From Mucidula mucida (taxonomy: Eukaryota; Basidiomycota; Agaricomycetes; Agaricales; Physalacriaceae): DNA of 64,000 nucleotides. Every line of letters starts with the position of its first letter. Position 1 is the stretch's first letter. The notes under the pieces were generated by a model, which did no database searches, had not been told where the DNA came from, and was given only the letters and a program-made list of their open reading frames with translations. This document shows positions 1 to 12,003 of this stretch, in pieces. The stretch lies in the NCBI GenBank assembly GCA_015501055.1, contig JADNYV010000148.1:29078-93077 (forward strand), in the 5' to 3' direction. The translations under genes and the position numbers were made by a program.

Positions 1-1103
1 CCTTTAGAGGTAGTTCGCGCCGGTAACAGCGGCGAGAAGGGAACCCAATACAATTGGCATAGCTCTGATATTCGGAACGAACTGAAAGCGACGAACAGAC
101 AGCGGCCAGAAGATACTGAACCTGGTGTTTCAACTTTGCACGCCGCTCACCACTCATCTATCTAACATCGTCCAATGTCGCCGGGAGCCCAGAATTCCGT
201 CGTCTTCACCAAGGTAACTGACCAAGCAACGACGAAGCGCTCTGCGCACGTCACAGACGTCCACCGGCGTTCAGAATTTCGAAGATGCTCGACAGTAAAT
301 GCAATCAATCAATCATCCCCATTCTGATGTGGCGTTCCAACGCTCAAAAGTGAACTTTCCGTTGGGACTGGGTTGATCGCGGTTGATGCGTATCAATAAG
401 AATCAAAACCTCCTGCTTTGTGACACTTGCTTCCCAAGGATGATGGCAGTGTATGTGTTTAGCGTTGGTGCAAGTGCTTCGCTGCGATTTTAAGTGCCAA
501 CATAAATGGCCACGTACTAGAAGAGAGCCTACGAAACACACAGCGTCCACAGTTTTCCGCTTACACAACACTTTGGCGTATATCGAGAATGCAGAAAGAT
601 ATGCAAATATCATGGTACAGTTGAAGAGCTCCCCAAGTCGATGAAGAAACTGACGATATGCACTGTTGACAGCAGTCAGGCAATAAATGGATAGCATATG
701 CATGTCGGTGGATGTTGACGTCGCAACATTGCTTATTCAAGTGATCGTGCGCCACAGTCCTCGCTCCAGCGCCAATACCAGGCCAAGTAGTTTCATTATT
801 CGGGTCTTTCTCCTTCTACCGGCGTGCGCGCTGGGTAGCCGTCATGTCCTAATTTAGCCGTTCTCGTCCAGATCGTCTTACAAGAGGCGGGACTTTGAAC
901 ATCAGCTTGTCCTCAAGTTGTCGTAAACGAGTACACTCGAGTATTTGCGTACAGTTACAGATCCCTAGGATTCTGAGTGAAATTAAAGTAGAGCAAATAC
1001 ACGGGTTTTCGGTATTCATACGAATCAAGTTGAGCACTGTTCTTGTCTCAGTAACGTTCCGACGCCGACGGTATGACTATAGAACCAACTCTCGGCGACT
1101 CTT
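1..1103. other. No recognisable gene
   Basis: Only short overlapping open frames without recognisable domains are present. Nothing here has a start, splice sites or composition that I can defend as a gene. The stretch is presumably intergenic or the flank of a gene outside the window. Confidence 0.5.
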
Positions 1104-2648
1104 CTAGGACCGATACCAGATTTCTGAAGTCAAGAAATCCATCTCTTTGAAAGAGCCAGGAGGCAGAAAATTCTTGATCGTGTATTCGATATGCACGCCA
1201 GACCTTTGACTCAACGCAGTCAACTCCCGCACTATCCAGAGAGGCAAGCTATTGCCATGAAGAATGCGGATTGTTTGCAGCTTTGTCGCTGCGTGCCTTC
1301 TCTCCAGAATGTCAACGAGGGTAGCCCAAGAAGGGACCTCATCCATAGTCGTCGGGGCCAATTTCAGAAGACTCATGCTCTCAAAGTCAACAACGAGAGT
1401 ATACAAATGTGGCAGAATGCTGATTGACGAAAAATCGGAACAGGTGATTTCTTTGCAGTGAGATTCTAGATGAAAGAAATTCACAGCAAAGTGCAAAGTG
1501 ACGAGACCTTGCAGGTGTGGAAGACAGAGGAATTTAGTGCCACTGAGACCAATAGGCCTGATAATCAGGGTGGAAAGGCTGCACGACGATTTTTGGAGAA
1601 AGGATTCAACGATAGAAACTGCGGCCGGCGGATCGTCCTCATTGACATTTATGCATAATGTGGCCAAAGCAGGCAGCACCAGTCTGTCAAGCACAGCAAC
1701 ATCATACAAGACTTCAAGGTGTTTAGGGTTTGGATTGTAGACGAGGGGAGAGGCAGACTCAACAGCTGTCAGAGGTTCGGTCGATAGTGCGATGTGGCAG
1801 GAAATGAGGGATGGGAACAGGGACAGGGTTTTCAACTCAGACAGCGCCAGCGGCGCGGCATAGTGCGTTATGTGCTCCATCGCAGACAATGAAAGTCCTC
1901 TATAGTAAAGCAGGCAGACACGCTTGAGCTGTGAGACTTGGAGGGATATGTTACAGTTGCCATCTTTCTTGGAATCAATGGACAAATCTTCCAAGTGCGG
2001 CATACTTCCCAGCGTTAACGATGAGAGGCGTGAAGCGAATGTAGAGTTGATAGTCTCCACATAAAGAATCTTCCATCGGTGAGATTCCTTCAACACAAGA
2101 CTGTATATCGGGCCATGATATTCCCCTCTGAGCACGACTGTGAGAGGGTGCTGCCCAGACCGGCGCAGGTACTCCTGCGTGATCTCGGTGGTCATCGTCG
2201 CGGTGGCGATGGTGTCTCCTGGATCACGTCTGGAGTTGTAGATCATCCTCGCCCACAAGCTGTGCGCAGATAGCATGATACCGCGCCACGAGCAGCACAC
2301 TTGGGCGAGAGTCCATGGAGGTTTTCCTGAGTCCATGTATGAATAATTCTGACGGAGTGTATGTTCAAAGATGGATATCAAGACGTCGGGGGGAAGGTTG
2401 CGAATGGGCGCCAATGCTGAGTAGTGAAGTGCGAGTTGCCGTCTAGCGGCATTACAGTGTGATTGTAAACGAGTTAGATGTTCCTGTGCAACGGCGATGT
2501 CGCGCGTCAAAGCGGACGCAACGTCCGCTATCCTGACACGGTCGTGTGGTAGAAGTGGGATTTCGCCACGAAGGATGGAACGGAGAGAGACCAGGCTCGG
2601 CTCGTCGCATTGATGCAAGGTAGACGTGAAGCGAATTTCGGAGGCCAT
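1104..2648 (-). CDS. F-box domain protein
   Basis: An uninterrupted reading frame of 514 residues if translation starts at the ATG at 2648. The frame stays open upstream to 2861, but the F-box family layout (a short acidic/coiled N-terminus, then the F-box) fits the 2648 start better. The F-box lies at about residues 84-130, beginning NLPPDVLISIFE and followed by a Trp/Cys-rich stretch (VCCSWRGI, then LWARM). A long leucine-rich C-terminal region resembles the degenerate LRR half of agaric F-box proteins. Known family role: substrate adaptor of an SCF ubiquitin ligase, binding Skp1 through the F-box. The substrate cannot be inferred. Expanded families of this kind are typical of Agaricomycetes. 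Confidence 0.8.
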   Translation of the reverse strand: MASEIRFTSTLHQCDEPSLVSLRSILRGEIPLLPHDRVRIADVASALTRDIAVAQEHLTRLQSHCNAARRQLALHYSALAPIRNLPPDVLISIFEHTLRQNYSYMDSGKPPWTLAQVCCSWRGIMLSAHSLWARMIYNSRRDPGDTIATATMTTEITQEYLRRSGQHPLTVVLRGEYHGPIYSLVLKESHRWKILYVETINSTFASRLSSLTLGSMPHLEDLSIDSKKDGNCNISLQVSQLKRVCLLYYRGLSLSAMEHITHYAAPLALSELKTLSLFPSLISCHIALSTEPLTAVESASPLVYNPNPKHLEVLYDVAVLDRLVLPALATLCINVNEDDPPAAVSIVESFLQKSSCSLSTLIIRPIGLSGTKFLCLPHLQGLVTLHFAVNFFHLESHCKEITCSDFSSISILPHLYTLVVDFESMSLLKLAPTTMDEVPSWATLVDILERRHAATKLQTIRILHGNSLPLWIVRELTALSQRSGVHIEYTIKNFLPPGSFKEMDFLTSEIWYRS

Positions 2649-3369
2649 CCTGCGTGAATTGTGAAAGACTGCATCTACTAAACCTTCAAACACATACAAG
2701 GAGCAGCTATGCGACCAGGCGAAGGGGGTCCGTTCTGGGGAGTTTTCGACGAAGCACTGCAGCGCGGGACCGTGTATAGTCGGACGGTGTAGATGAAGAG
2801 CAAATTCGATCTCCGCGCGCACTTGTGCCGGCATATCGGCACAAATGCTTACATCCCACATTTGGACGTCGCTTTACCCAGCGTAGCTCAGCGAGCGGGG
2901 AGTCGGCGGCAAATATTGTCATGTTTTCCTTCCGACTAGTGAGACCCGATAAGCGAACCCCTTCACAGCTTGAAGACCACTCAGGCTCAAAACTGAATAT
3001 ACGTTAAACATCGGGTATATCGAAAATTTACATAGTGTAAAATCACATTTTGGTTCCAACATGCTACAATGGGGGGACGACGAGCAAAGCAGACTCCACG
3101 TAACAAAACGGAACGAAAGCGGGTGGACAGACAGAGTTGGGGAGAGGGGATGCGATTTATGACACAAGCAGAATCATGGATGGTAGTAAACACAAATGTA
3201 AGTGATGCAAAACGGAGGGACGATTAGACAAAGTTAAAATAAAGACATGATTGTCGCTCGTCTCCGAGACGACAAGGCGCCGTGTTTTAAAAAGTTAGAA
3301 TGCGAATTCAGATATCTGCGATGGATGTCAGATGGGTCGTTACTGGTGAAGAAAGATATGACGCACAAT
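2649..3369. other. Intergenic region
   Basis: Holds the alternative in-frame N-terminal extension of the F-box gene (to 2861) and the 3' flank of the homeodomain gene. I see no other gene or repeat. Confidence 0.5.
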
Positions 3370-4974
3370 TTAGTGAACGTACTGCTGGGAGAAACTGACA
3401 AGTAGGAGCGCGTCTTCGAATTTGATTCCGCTGGAAAACTTCATGGCAGCCTTCTCGCCCTCTGCATAATCAAGTGCTAATGCACTCAGACTAGTGAGGT
3501 CGAGTCGATGTCGTGGAGCTTCGGATCTCTCGTCGACTTTAGTCTTGGGAGGCAGAGGTGATGGTGGAGGCGACGGGGTTACGGCCTCCTGATACTCATC
3601 ATCGCTACCCATGTCCGAATGAGGCCCTGCCATATGAGAATCTTCATCGTAGTCCTGATCCATACGCTCATCGTCGTCAAAGTCGGTCGATGGCGTCGTA
3701 GAGCGCGACACATTCGCAGATTCCGTTCGATGAGGATATGAATACCCATAATCATCGTCACCATCCTCGTTTTTCTTAGCACGTCGGCGAGACGTCTGGC
3801 GGAGATTGCGGAACCAGTTGGTGACCTTACCGAGGTCCCTACGAAACGTTGAGAATGATTGGGGATCAGACGGACAGTGCGGTGAAACATACATTCCGAT
3901 TTCAAGAGCAAGAGCAGTGCGTTGTTCGATTGTGGGAGTGGGGTTCTTGATGAAAAGATCCTTTAAGGCATCGAGCTGATGAGGCTCGGGGCGAGCCCGT
4001 CTCATGCGTGATGACATGCTGTAAGGAGTGTTGCTCCTTCTAGAGGATCGTTTTGAAGGAGACGATTCATCAGGATTCGATGAATGAACACTCGGGGAAC
4101 GCCGTGGCCTTGATAGCGCGAGCGAGGGGTGCTGGGTGGGCGGAGGCAGACCTAACGATGGATGTTTACTTGGAGGAGGGAAAGCAGGAATGTTTCGTGG
4201 CTCTGCATCTGGCTGAACTAGCAGCGGCTCTGGCTCCTCTTCAACTGGGTTTTTGAGAGTAGACGGCTGCTTCTGGAACCACTCGCTGACTCCTTGATAA
4301 CGCCTAAAATGGAAATCGGAAATTAATATGCGCGATCGTCGAAAAGTCGGGACATGGTACACACATTCCGACAGAGTCTGCCAATGCCTGACGCTGGTCG
4401 CTGGATGGATTAGGGTTTTCGACGAATGCTTTTCTGAGCGCCTCTTTCTGTTCAGCAGAGAGACGGTTGTTGCGGAGACGGCGGGCCATTGATTCGCTTT
4501 CTGAAAGAAAATTGTGTTCTGGATCGGCAGTTTGGTACGATGGCCAAGAGTGGTTATCGTCGGGCAAGTGGTGCGGGTGGCTATCGGGGTAGTCGTCGTC
4601 GGGATAGTCACCCGATTCAGAGGGACGAGGCGTAGACGAGGTTGACGATGAATGGGAAGGACGAGACGAATTTATACGTGCAGCATGGGGAGCAATGCTC
4701 TTTGACGGAACAGTCCTTTTCTTTGTGCTGGCCCGTTTGTTTTGGAACCAAGAGTTGACTGTCTTTGTCTCCCTGGGACAGCGAAGACAAAGGTCAATGA
4801 AGAAACGATGATTGGAATCAAAGCGTACATTCCCAGCCGGTCTGCTAAAGACGTCCTTACTTCGAGCGCCGGATGCTCATCCCTTTCATACAGCTCATTC
4901 AGTGCAGCGAGCTGGTGGGGTGAGTGCCGGTTACGAGGCTTCTTGGGCCTGTCGGTGGACGCGACAGGCGGCAT
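3370..4974 (-). CDS. Triple-homeodomain transcription factor
   Basis: Four exons (4974-4829, 4772-4365, 4303-3893, 3838-3370) give 1434 bp, a 477-aa protein. Introns are 56, 61 and 54 bp with GT-AG ends. There are three homeodomains, at about residues 7-68, 144-200 and 283-340. Each shows the helix 1-2 pattern (for example SPHQLAALNELYERDEHP) and a helix-3 core: WFQNKR in the first, WFQKQP in the second, WFRNLR in the third. All three introns are phase 2 and split the ATG of a Gly-Met pair just before helix 3. The first and third domains keep the WFxNxR DNA-contact signature; the second is degenerate. The linker is Pro/Ser-rich and the C-terminus acidic. It is presumably a nuclear transcription factor. 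It does not look like a mating-type HD1/HD2 gene, because those have one homeodomain and come as divergent pairs. Confidence 0.85.
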
Positions 4975-6851
4975 TGGCGAGTACAGACAGGACGACGACG
5001 ACGGGCTAATAGCAATGGGCAAAATGGACGTTTGTAGAAAGAGCAGTCTAAGATGACAAATGTACAGAGATGATATCCAGAAATTTAAGTTCACACGGAT
5101 TCAAAATATCGATCCATCCCCGCCATTTACGTCTCTCCAGATTCAATTCTCTGTCTCACTCTCCCTATCATACTCCATTCCACCCTCTCCTCTACTCTAC
5201 AGCTCGCGATTCTGTATCAGACGATACTCTGTATTCGGTATTAGCCCTTAATTTTCCATGCGGTATTTCTCTATACTGGGATAACAGCAATCATACTCTT
5301 CGTCATTCGTGCTGACTTGCCGTCAAGGCAACATCGCATGCGATCCAGCAGCCCCGAGTGGCTCGCAAACGAGGGGACAAATCGCAGATGAAGCGCTTTC
5401 TCAAGCTTGTCGGCTGGGGGGGTATTCCATGTACCTGCGGCCATCATCGGCTGTAAACACTCTCAACACTGTTGATAGCAAACCCCACCGTATCGCAGAA
5501 TATGGCAATCAACGTTTGACACGTATATTTATTTGGTAACGGATCGGTGCAGGGTTGCTGGTCTCGGTCAACAAGACGTCCTTTTAGATCGCATCTTGCA
5601 CCTAAACATACGTGGGTACCGTATAGCAAGATAGAACGCATCAATGCTCAATCTGGCGAATGCGGATGACCTGGGGATGGCGCCAGGTAACAACTTCACA
5701 GTGATACGTCCCGCGTAAATACCCGAAGCTGTTTCCGGAAATAAGATGCTTCCAAGTACTAGAGCGTATTCTAGACAAAACGTTCGTCAAAAGAAAAGCT
5801 AAGACGGAGGCAGAATACAACCTTCGCGCGACTACCGTCTTGATTGATTCGTGGACACTGGAACGCGACTGCTGACCGCGGCCTATGGGAACGTGCGGGT
5901 CCAGAAGCCGAGAATACAGCAGAATAACAAGTCAGATTACTTCTGGTTTTCCAAATGACATTGACGTTGTCACTCGTTCTATTGTCCCATTTGTGCCCCT
6001 CGGTTCCTCTGTTTGCGTGACAAGGGTAAGGTTTGAAAGTTGTGAGAAATCATGCATCGCGAAATCCACCCTTCGTTACACCATCATTGCAGAACCAAGT
6101 CAGAAGTTGCGATGTGCAAGGGATGACGAGTTGACACTGAAGCGCTCCTCCGTCGAGTGAATGGAGTTATTCAAAATTAACCAGGCCGCCGTCATTTTTG
6201 GACATTCCAAGTTACAACGTCCGCGTAAGATTGCAGCTGTTCGGGTGGCGATGAAGGTATGAGAAGCAAGTAGATAGGACTCACAAGACATACCATTTGT
6301 TAGCGCAGAGCGACACTAGCCCTGGGACGCGTCAGATTGCTGGGAGAGTTCTTGAGGACGTCATGTACCGTAAAGTGCCTTCTCACGGAGTATGGTTATT
6401 GTATCTTATCTCACGCACCGTCACCTGGAGGTTCCAACTCTTGGATACCGTCACAATCTCGTTCGTTAATCGCGACGTGTTCAGCCTAGAAGTTGATCTA
6501 CATCGTTCGCTCCAGGACAGTGGATGTAGCTGGCAAGTCAGCGTGCAGGGAATTATCGTAACTTCGTGTGGCTATTATCATGCAATGGCAATAATGATAT
6601 GTGCGATTACTGGTGTACATACTTCCTTTGATTAGGTATGGTAGGCATCCTCAGTACTTGCAGTCCTCCATAACTGAGATACCAGACTGAGACTGATGTT
6701 GTGATTAGAACGAAGAACTACAAGAGTGTCGACACTCACAGTTCATTATTTAATCATTCATCTACATCCTCGTTGATATGCTTGATCCACGCGCCGATTG
6801 AGCCGCTAGTATACAAGTAAGAAGGGAGATCAATATGATAAGCTAGTCGGC
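4975..6851. other. Long intergenic region, nothing recognised
   Basis: A pyrimidine-rich tract on the + strand at about 5110-5215 lies upstream of the homeodomain gene. Two + strand open frames, 5885-6160 and 6297-6635 (91 and 112 codons), have no recognisable domain and no supporting splice structure, so I do not call them genes. No transposon ends were found. Confidence 0.4.
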
Positions 6852-8438
6852 TCACAGGAAACCTTCGTGCCGCAAAAACAGAGCCCGTTTCGTGCCTTTA
6901 CTCCAGAACCGAATGGCATATGATAACGTCGTGATAGTCGCTGCGTGTCCCCGAATGAAGCATCCCCCAAAATAGATTCGCTCCAAGTTGTACTTTTCTG
7001 CGTTCATGTACGCAATCTGGCCAATGTTATTGGAGACGGCGTACAGAAGACTCCTGCTGATGTCTTCCGGAGAAAACTTGGTCTTCTCGCCGCCCTTCTT
7101 GAACACTTTCCCGAACGAACTGGCGATCATCGTCGACTTTAAGCCGAGCTTGGAGTAATCCTGGCCGTAAATGTCACCAACTAGCATGTCCACTGACGCG
7201 TTATCACCGTTATCAGAGAAAGTCAACATCTCTAGTAAGGAAACAGTCAGCAGACAGCGACGACGGAAAGAATGGGAACCGCACCGTCAAACGTCGTAGC
7301 CGGTGTTAGTAGACTTAGCAATCCCCATAAGGTTCCTCCCCCAAGGCTCGTTCCGCTAACACGTTCGAATTTACCGTCCTCGTCAACTTTAATGATCGAC
7401 ACACCAGATCCAATGTTGACGAGTAGACACGGTAGTTGAGGCGTCGGATGTCGTTCAAAAGAGACCGCGTACGTAGGAGGGTTAGGACTCGGGCGTTCAA
7501 ATACGCCGTCTACGCCGTTCTTGGCGGCTGGATGAGATACGGACTGGATGAGTTCATCCGAAAAGTAGTAGACTTCGTCTGGAATGAGCGTGATGAATTT
7601 GAGGCCTTCGATGAGACACTCCATCTCGTCCTCTCTCCGCACTTCGACGTGAAGTTTATCCTTAAACAGCTCATAGAATCGATGCGCGCCCCCGCCAGTT
7701 GCCATGATCTTTACACCCTTGCGCATGTCCTCGATGGATACATCGTTCACCTCCGCCGATCGCTCTATTAGTTCCTGTATAAAGTCGACGCATTCATGGA
7801 TATTGTCCGTCTCGAAGCGTTCAAAGTTGAGAGAGCCTCCCGGGAAATGTTGGGACGTGCGACGGAGCATGGAGTCCCGCAAAAGTCCACCGCTGTCAAG
7901 TCCAGAGAGACTACTGAGCCCATGATGGGGGGTATCCAGCACAAGCGGCGTTAGAGCACCGTTCATCTTTATGCCGGAACCCGACGGGGAGGCGGGTTCA
8001 TTGGATGGGGAAAGCGATCGCGGGGTGGAAATTGTGCTGGGGATGCTCGAGCCCGCTGTGGCGACCACAGATGGCGACGATGGTGGATCGGGAGACCGCG
8101 TGAAATACACAACTTTTGCGAGGGATCCGCCAACCTAAATTCGCGTGCCAAGAGAGGAAGAAAAGAGGTTCCGTCAGTTCCGGTGGGAAGAGCAAGAGAG
8201 CGTGGTTGCACGGCGTACATCGACTGCTATATGAGATACAGGCTCAATATGGTTGGGCAGGTATATTCCGCGACTATCCCGCGTCTGAAGAAGAGTAAGT
8301 GAGCACACAGCAGCGGGCGAAGGTATTGATTATGACTACCTCCGGGGACTCTTCAGAAAGAATAACGGCGCCGCGCGTGTCGACGTGGATGACCTTTGCC
8401 GATGGCAGTGACGGCGATGAGAGCGTGTTGTTGGGCAT
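6852..8438 (-). CDS. Pantothenate kinase (type II, eukaryotic)
   Basis: Four exons (8438-8340, 8284-8219, 8134-7285, 7231-6852) total 1395 bp, 464 aa. The ATP-binding signature is rebuilt across an intron as HIAVD then VGGSLAKVVYFTR, matching the DIGGSLAK motif of fungal and animal PanK. Further family blocks are ATGGGAHRF, the LVNIGSGVS stretch, GGGTLWGL and, after the last intron, SDNGDNASVDMLVGDIYG. The C-terminus has the usual YFGGCFIRGH block. The reaction is ATP-dependent phosphorylation of pantothenate, the first and controlled step of coenzyme A synthesis, in the cytosol. A Ser/Pro-rich insert of about 60 residues follows the first block, as is common in fungal versions. Length fits the family. 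The gene ends about 190 bp from the coatomer gene, in tandem. Confidence 0.95.
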
Positions 8439-8631
8439 CGTGGAGGTTCAAGGTCAAGGACAAAATGGCCTGTGCATCGGCGACCGTCAAGGTTTAAAAC
8501 CGGTGCCCTTTATCTTACGATCCCAGACATATATTTACACCGAGTTCGCTACACCCGGTTCTAGCGTCCTTCGGTGCAATCAATATTCCACAAAATCCAT
8601 ATAATAAGTAGGTTACAGCACAAATATGTTT

Positions 8632-11600
8632 CTAACCGCCGACAGCTGTAAGGACCAGGTTACAAGCCTCCTGCTTCTCCGCCCGCACACCAAGCTCCAA
8701 AGTGACGCCTGTTCCTTTGCTAAATGTCATTCTACAACGAGCCAATACCTTTCCGCCGCCCCCAGACACGATACCGGACAGGTTTAGCGTGTGCACTGAC
8801 GTTGATTGAGGCGTTTCCGACCCTCCCAGAGGCTCCATGTTTAGAACCTCAATAATAGAGTCGCACGCCGCTAATTCATACGTGTTAGAATGGACGGCAA
8901 TTAAGAAATGCAACAGTCTCACCCTTCAAACTTTCCATTGCAGACAAGGCGAATGTTTCAGTTGCACTGGCGCCTGAACGAAGCCGGTCCCATTCAGCAC
9001 CGAATGTTGTGTAGCTCGGGATTATGTAGTCTCCACCGGCACTCAACTCAACATCTTCCAATTCATACTCGTCTTCGTAGCCTTCCTCCTCAGGCTGGCC
9101 AGTAGAAGGATCAACCTCCTTGCTCACGAATTTCATGACACACCCAAAGGACGCGACAGCGTACTCATCGGGGGAGTCCCGAGTAAACGAGACATATAGG
9201 ACGCTTGGAGATGTGGAAGCCGCCAGACTGGGAACGGGCATGATGAAATCTTCGGTTAAGCCAGAATCGTCGGATTGCGGTTGCATGATGATTGAGACTT
9301 GTTCCAGGACGGTATCAGGGAGAGTATTGGAGACGTTGAACTAACGCGTAAATTTTAGTTCGACGACGCGAACTCGAAGCTATGGCTACATACCTGGAAG
9401 ACAATGTGCTCCTTGAATATATGCTTGACGCAAGCAACTTGATATTCCGTTTCCGATTCAGTGAGCTGCGTTGGCGAGGAACTGCTGTTGAGAACGGATC
9501 CATATTCAGCAAATTCGGGGACTTCAGCCAACTGCTGCGCATAAGCAGAGCGCGTCTCTTCAGCTGATGGTGGAGGGGGTGCATCAGAAACCTTTTTGGT
9601 CGTTGGCACGCCTATCGTATCCAAAGAGCTTGGACCTGTAATTTCATTAATATAAAATGTCTTTCTCAACAGCGGAAACCTTACGAGCAGCATCTGCAGC
9701 AGCTTGAGCTCGGCTGATTTTAGGAACAGTGGAAAAGTCTAGGGGCTGCTCAGCAGCCTGGGGATCCTTGACGTAAGCGACAAGTTTTGACTCTAACGCT
9801 GCCAGGGAAAAGACCGAATCTGCGAAAACGTGTAAATCACTTTCCCGGGTACGCAGTGAGTGGAACTGACCATCCTTGACATAGGCATCGGCCAACTGTT
9901 TCTCCTGGAATGTCCGAAGGTAGAGTGCAGCACGGTCCCGTACTTCGTCGTCGACATCATCCAAGCATCTAAGTGAATATGAGCATAAAGATCAGAGCCT
10001 GGATGATGACTGACCGGTTGAGAAGAACACTGATGCTATCTTGGAATTCTTTGTCGTCAGTATTAACACCGAACTTCGCAAGACTAGCGACGGCAGCAGC
10101 GCGCACAGTAGCGTTTTCTAAGACCACTCGGTTGTATATGAACCGAATGAACTTTTTAGGACTAGGAGATTTAGGTCCCTCCATTCCGAGCAGGTGTAAG
10201 ATGCGGACGGAGAGCTTGGTAAACTCGCAGTCCTCGATAAATTCGCACAGATGTGACAAGGCTTGCTCTTTGCAATCACCAATAAACTTGATCATGTCAA
10301 AGATTGCATCAACAACAGCACGCTTGAAGTCATACCCGCCCTCGTCACGCAAAACGCCGGAAAGAAAGGTGAGCATAGAGGCGTGCTTGGAGGGGAATTT
10401 GAGACAGAGAGAGCGAATAGCGTCCACGATGATGACCTTGAACTCGTCGCTAATTTCGGTCATGAAGCCAGTGATCTGTTTGATAAGACGATCCACCGAG
10501 GCTTCATTACCAGTCTTCAACAACGTCGTGATCGCGTAGGTCGCGACACTCCTGTTGGAATCGGTAATCAAACTCTCAAGATCTACGTTGCAAGCGGCAA
10601 CGCTGCCTGGGTGGGTAAGAGCAACAGTAGCGAGTGTGCGGGTGGCAGCAAACTTGAGCACGGGTTTGGGGGAAGAGAGGAAGAGTTGTAATACTGTAGA
10701 TCGAGTTCAATAGAGGAAGTGCGCAAAGCAGAGGGTGTATACCAGAGATTGGCTTTGCGAGCTGAGCTGAGGTGACATTGCGCATTTCACAAATTGCTCT
10801 AGCGGCCTCAAAGTTCACCATGTCACTCTTGTGTCGTAACCAACCCTCCAATAGTTCAAGCATGTACCGTTGTACGCTGTAGACCGTCAGTCATGAACAT
10901 CGTTGACAGGAAAGCAGAAACGTACTTTGGGTCTTCTTCTATGATTTTGGCCGCATAACGTATGAGCATGCAAAGCGCCATGGGATTTTTCAATACGGCA
11001 CTAGACGTGGTTTTTCCACCGCCGAGTTGCTGGATCATCTTTGTCACTGCCATCTTGTCGTGCTGACGGATGAGATACAAAAGGCCCAACGCGTGATACT
11101 GGGTGATGTAGCTGGTGGAAGGTACTGTTTGTTGACCACTGGTAGCATTGGACGACGATCCGCCAAAACCAAGGTATCCTCCGGAAGAAGGACCGAAGAA
11201 AGAGGCTGCAGCTTTGGCATTGACAGCTTCTTGAGCCTCGTTGACCCATCGTTTGACGACATCTTTGGCGAAGGGGAAGAGATGATATGACGAGACCAGG
11301 GCTGCAGAAGATATGGACGGAGTGCGGTCAACGATGGCGGCTTTGAAGAAACGTTCCACGCCTTGGGCCATAGAGGGCTATTCACTATATAAGGAATAAT
11401 AAAACGCGAAACGACGCTGTACACACATCTATAATCCTGCAGAGGGCGCGTATGGCATTTGGGCGGTAAATCACTTCGGAATTTGGCTGCATATCCTTCA
11501 TGATGCTACTGGTGACCATGATAACATCCTCGGCCGTCGTCGCCAGCTCCTTGATGGCCAGATACACTGCTTGTCGAAGCGCACTCTATGAGAAGGCTCA

Positions 11601-11880
11601 ACATGTTTCCTGACGAAATTCAGACCGCACTTACATCCTTGTGCTGGAAAAGTTTTGTCGTTCCAAAGAACAGCTCCGTCGCCTCCTGTGTCCCGAATGT
11701 CTCCCCGACATAGAGAAGGTAGACGATGCGTGTCAGAAGTGCTCGGCACTTGCGAGGGCTGATGGGCGATTCATTGAAGACGCGCGCTTCCTGTATTATT
11801 GTCGTTTTGTTGTTGTAAAAGGCGCTGAGACCGCTCTCATCGTCCCGCTTGGACTGGAAGCTCAGCGCAAAGGAGGCCAT
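8632..11880 (-). CDS. SEC21: Coatomer subunit gamma (COPI)
   Basis: Nine exons (11880-11635, 11585-11427, 11377-10926, 10876-10743, 10693-10015, 9968-9685, 9635-9394, 9340-8923, 8870-8632) total 2853 bp, 950 aa, close to the yeast Sec21 length. The N-terminal HEAT/adaptin-like solenoid is clear (for example the blocks [31 protein letters not shown] and [17 protein letters not shown]), followed by a Pro/Ser hinge and the C-terminal appendage domain ending near LVLTAVGG. Role: part of the COPI coat on Golgi-derived vesicles in retrograde Golgi-to-ER transport, binding Arf1 and dilysine cargo tails. The donor in exon 6 is a strong GTAAGG inside the Ala-rich stretch. A MITE begins 134 bp upstream of the start codon, so the promoter may include MITE sequence. 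Confidence 0.95.
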
Positions 11881-12003
11881 GGCGAAACGAGGACGCTACA
11901 CAGCAGTTACTGAAGGAGGTGGACGTGTCGGGGAAGAAAAGTTAATTTTGCAATTTCGCCATGTGTCAAACGAGATTGGCTTAATTTGGACATAACTGCA
12001 TGA

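Noticed and set aside
3370..4974. Mating-type A (HD1/HD2) locus
   Set aside because: There is a single gene with three homeodomains, no divergent HD1/HD2 partner, and none of the usual neighbours such as a mitochondrial intermediate peptidase gene.
5885..6635. Two small plus-strand frames in the long gap
   Set aside because: No domain, no splice support and ordinary length for random open frames.
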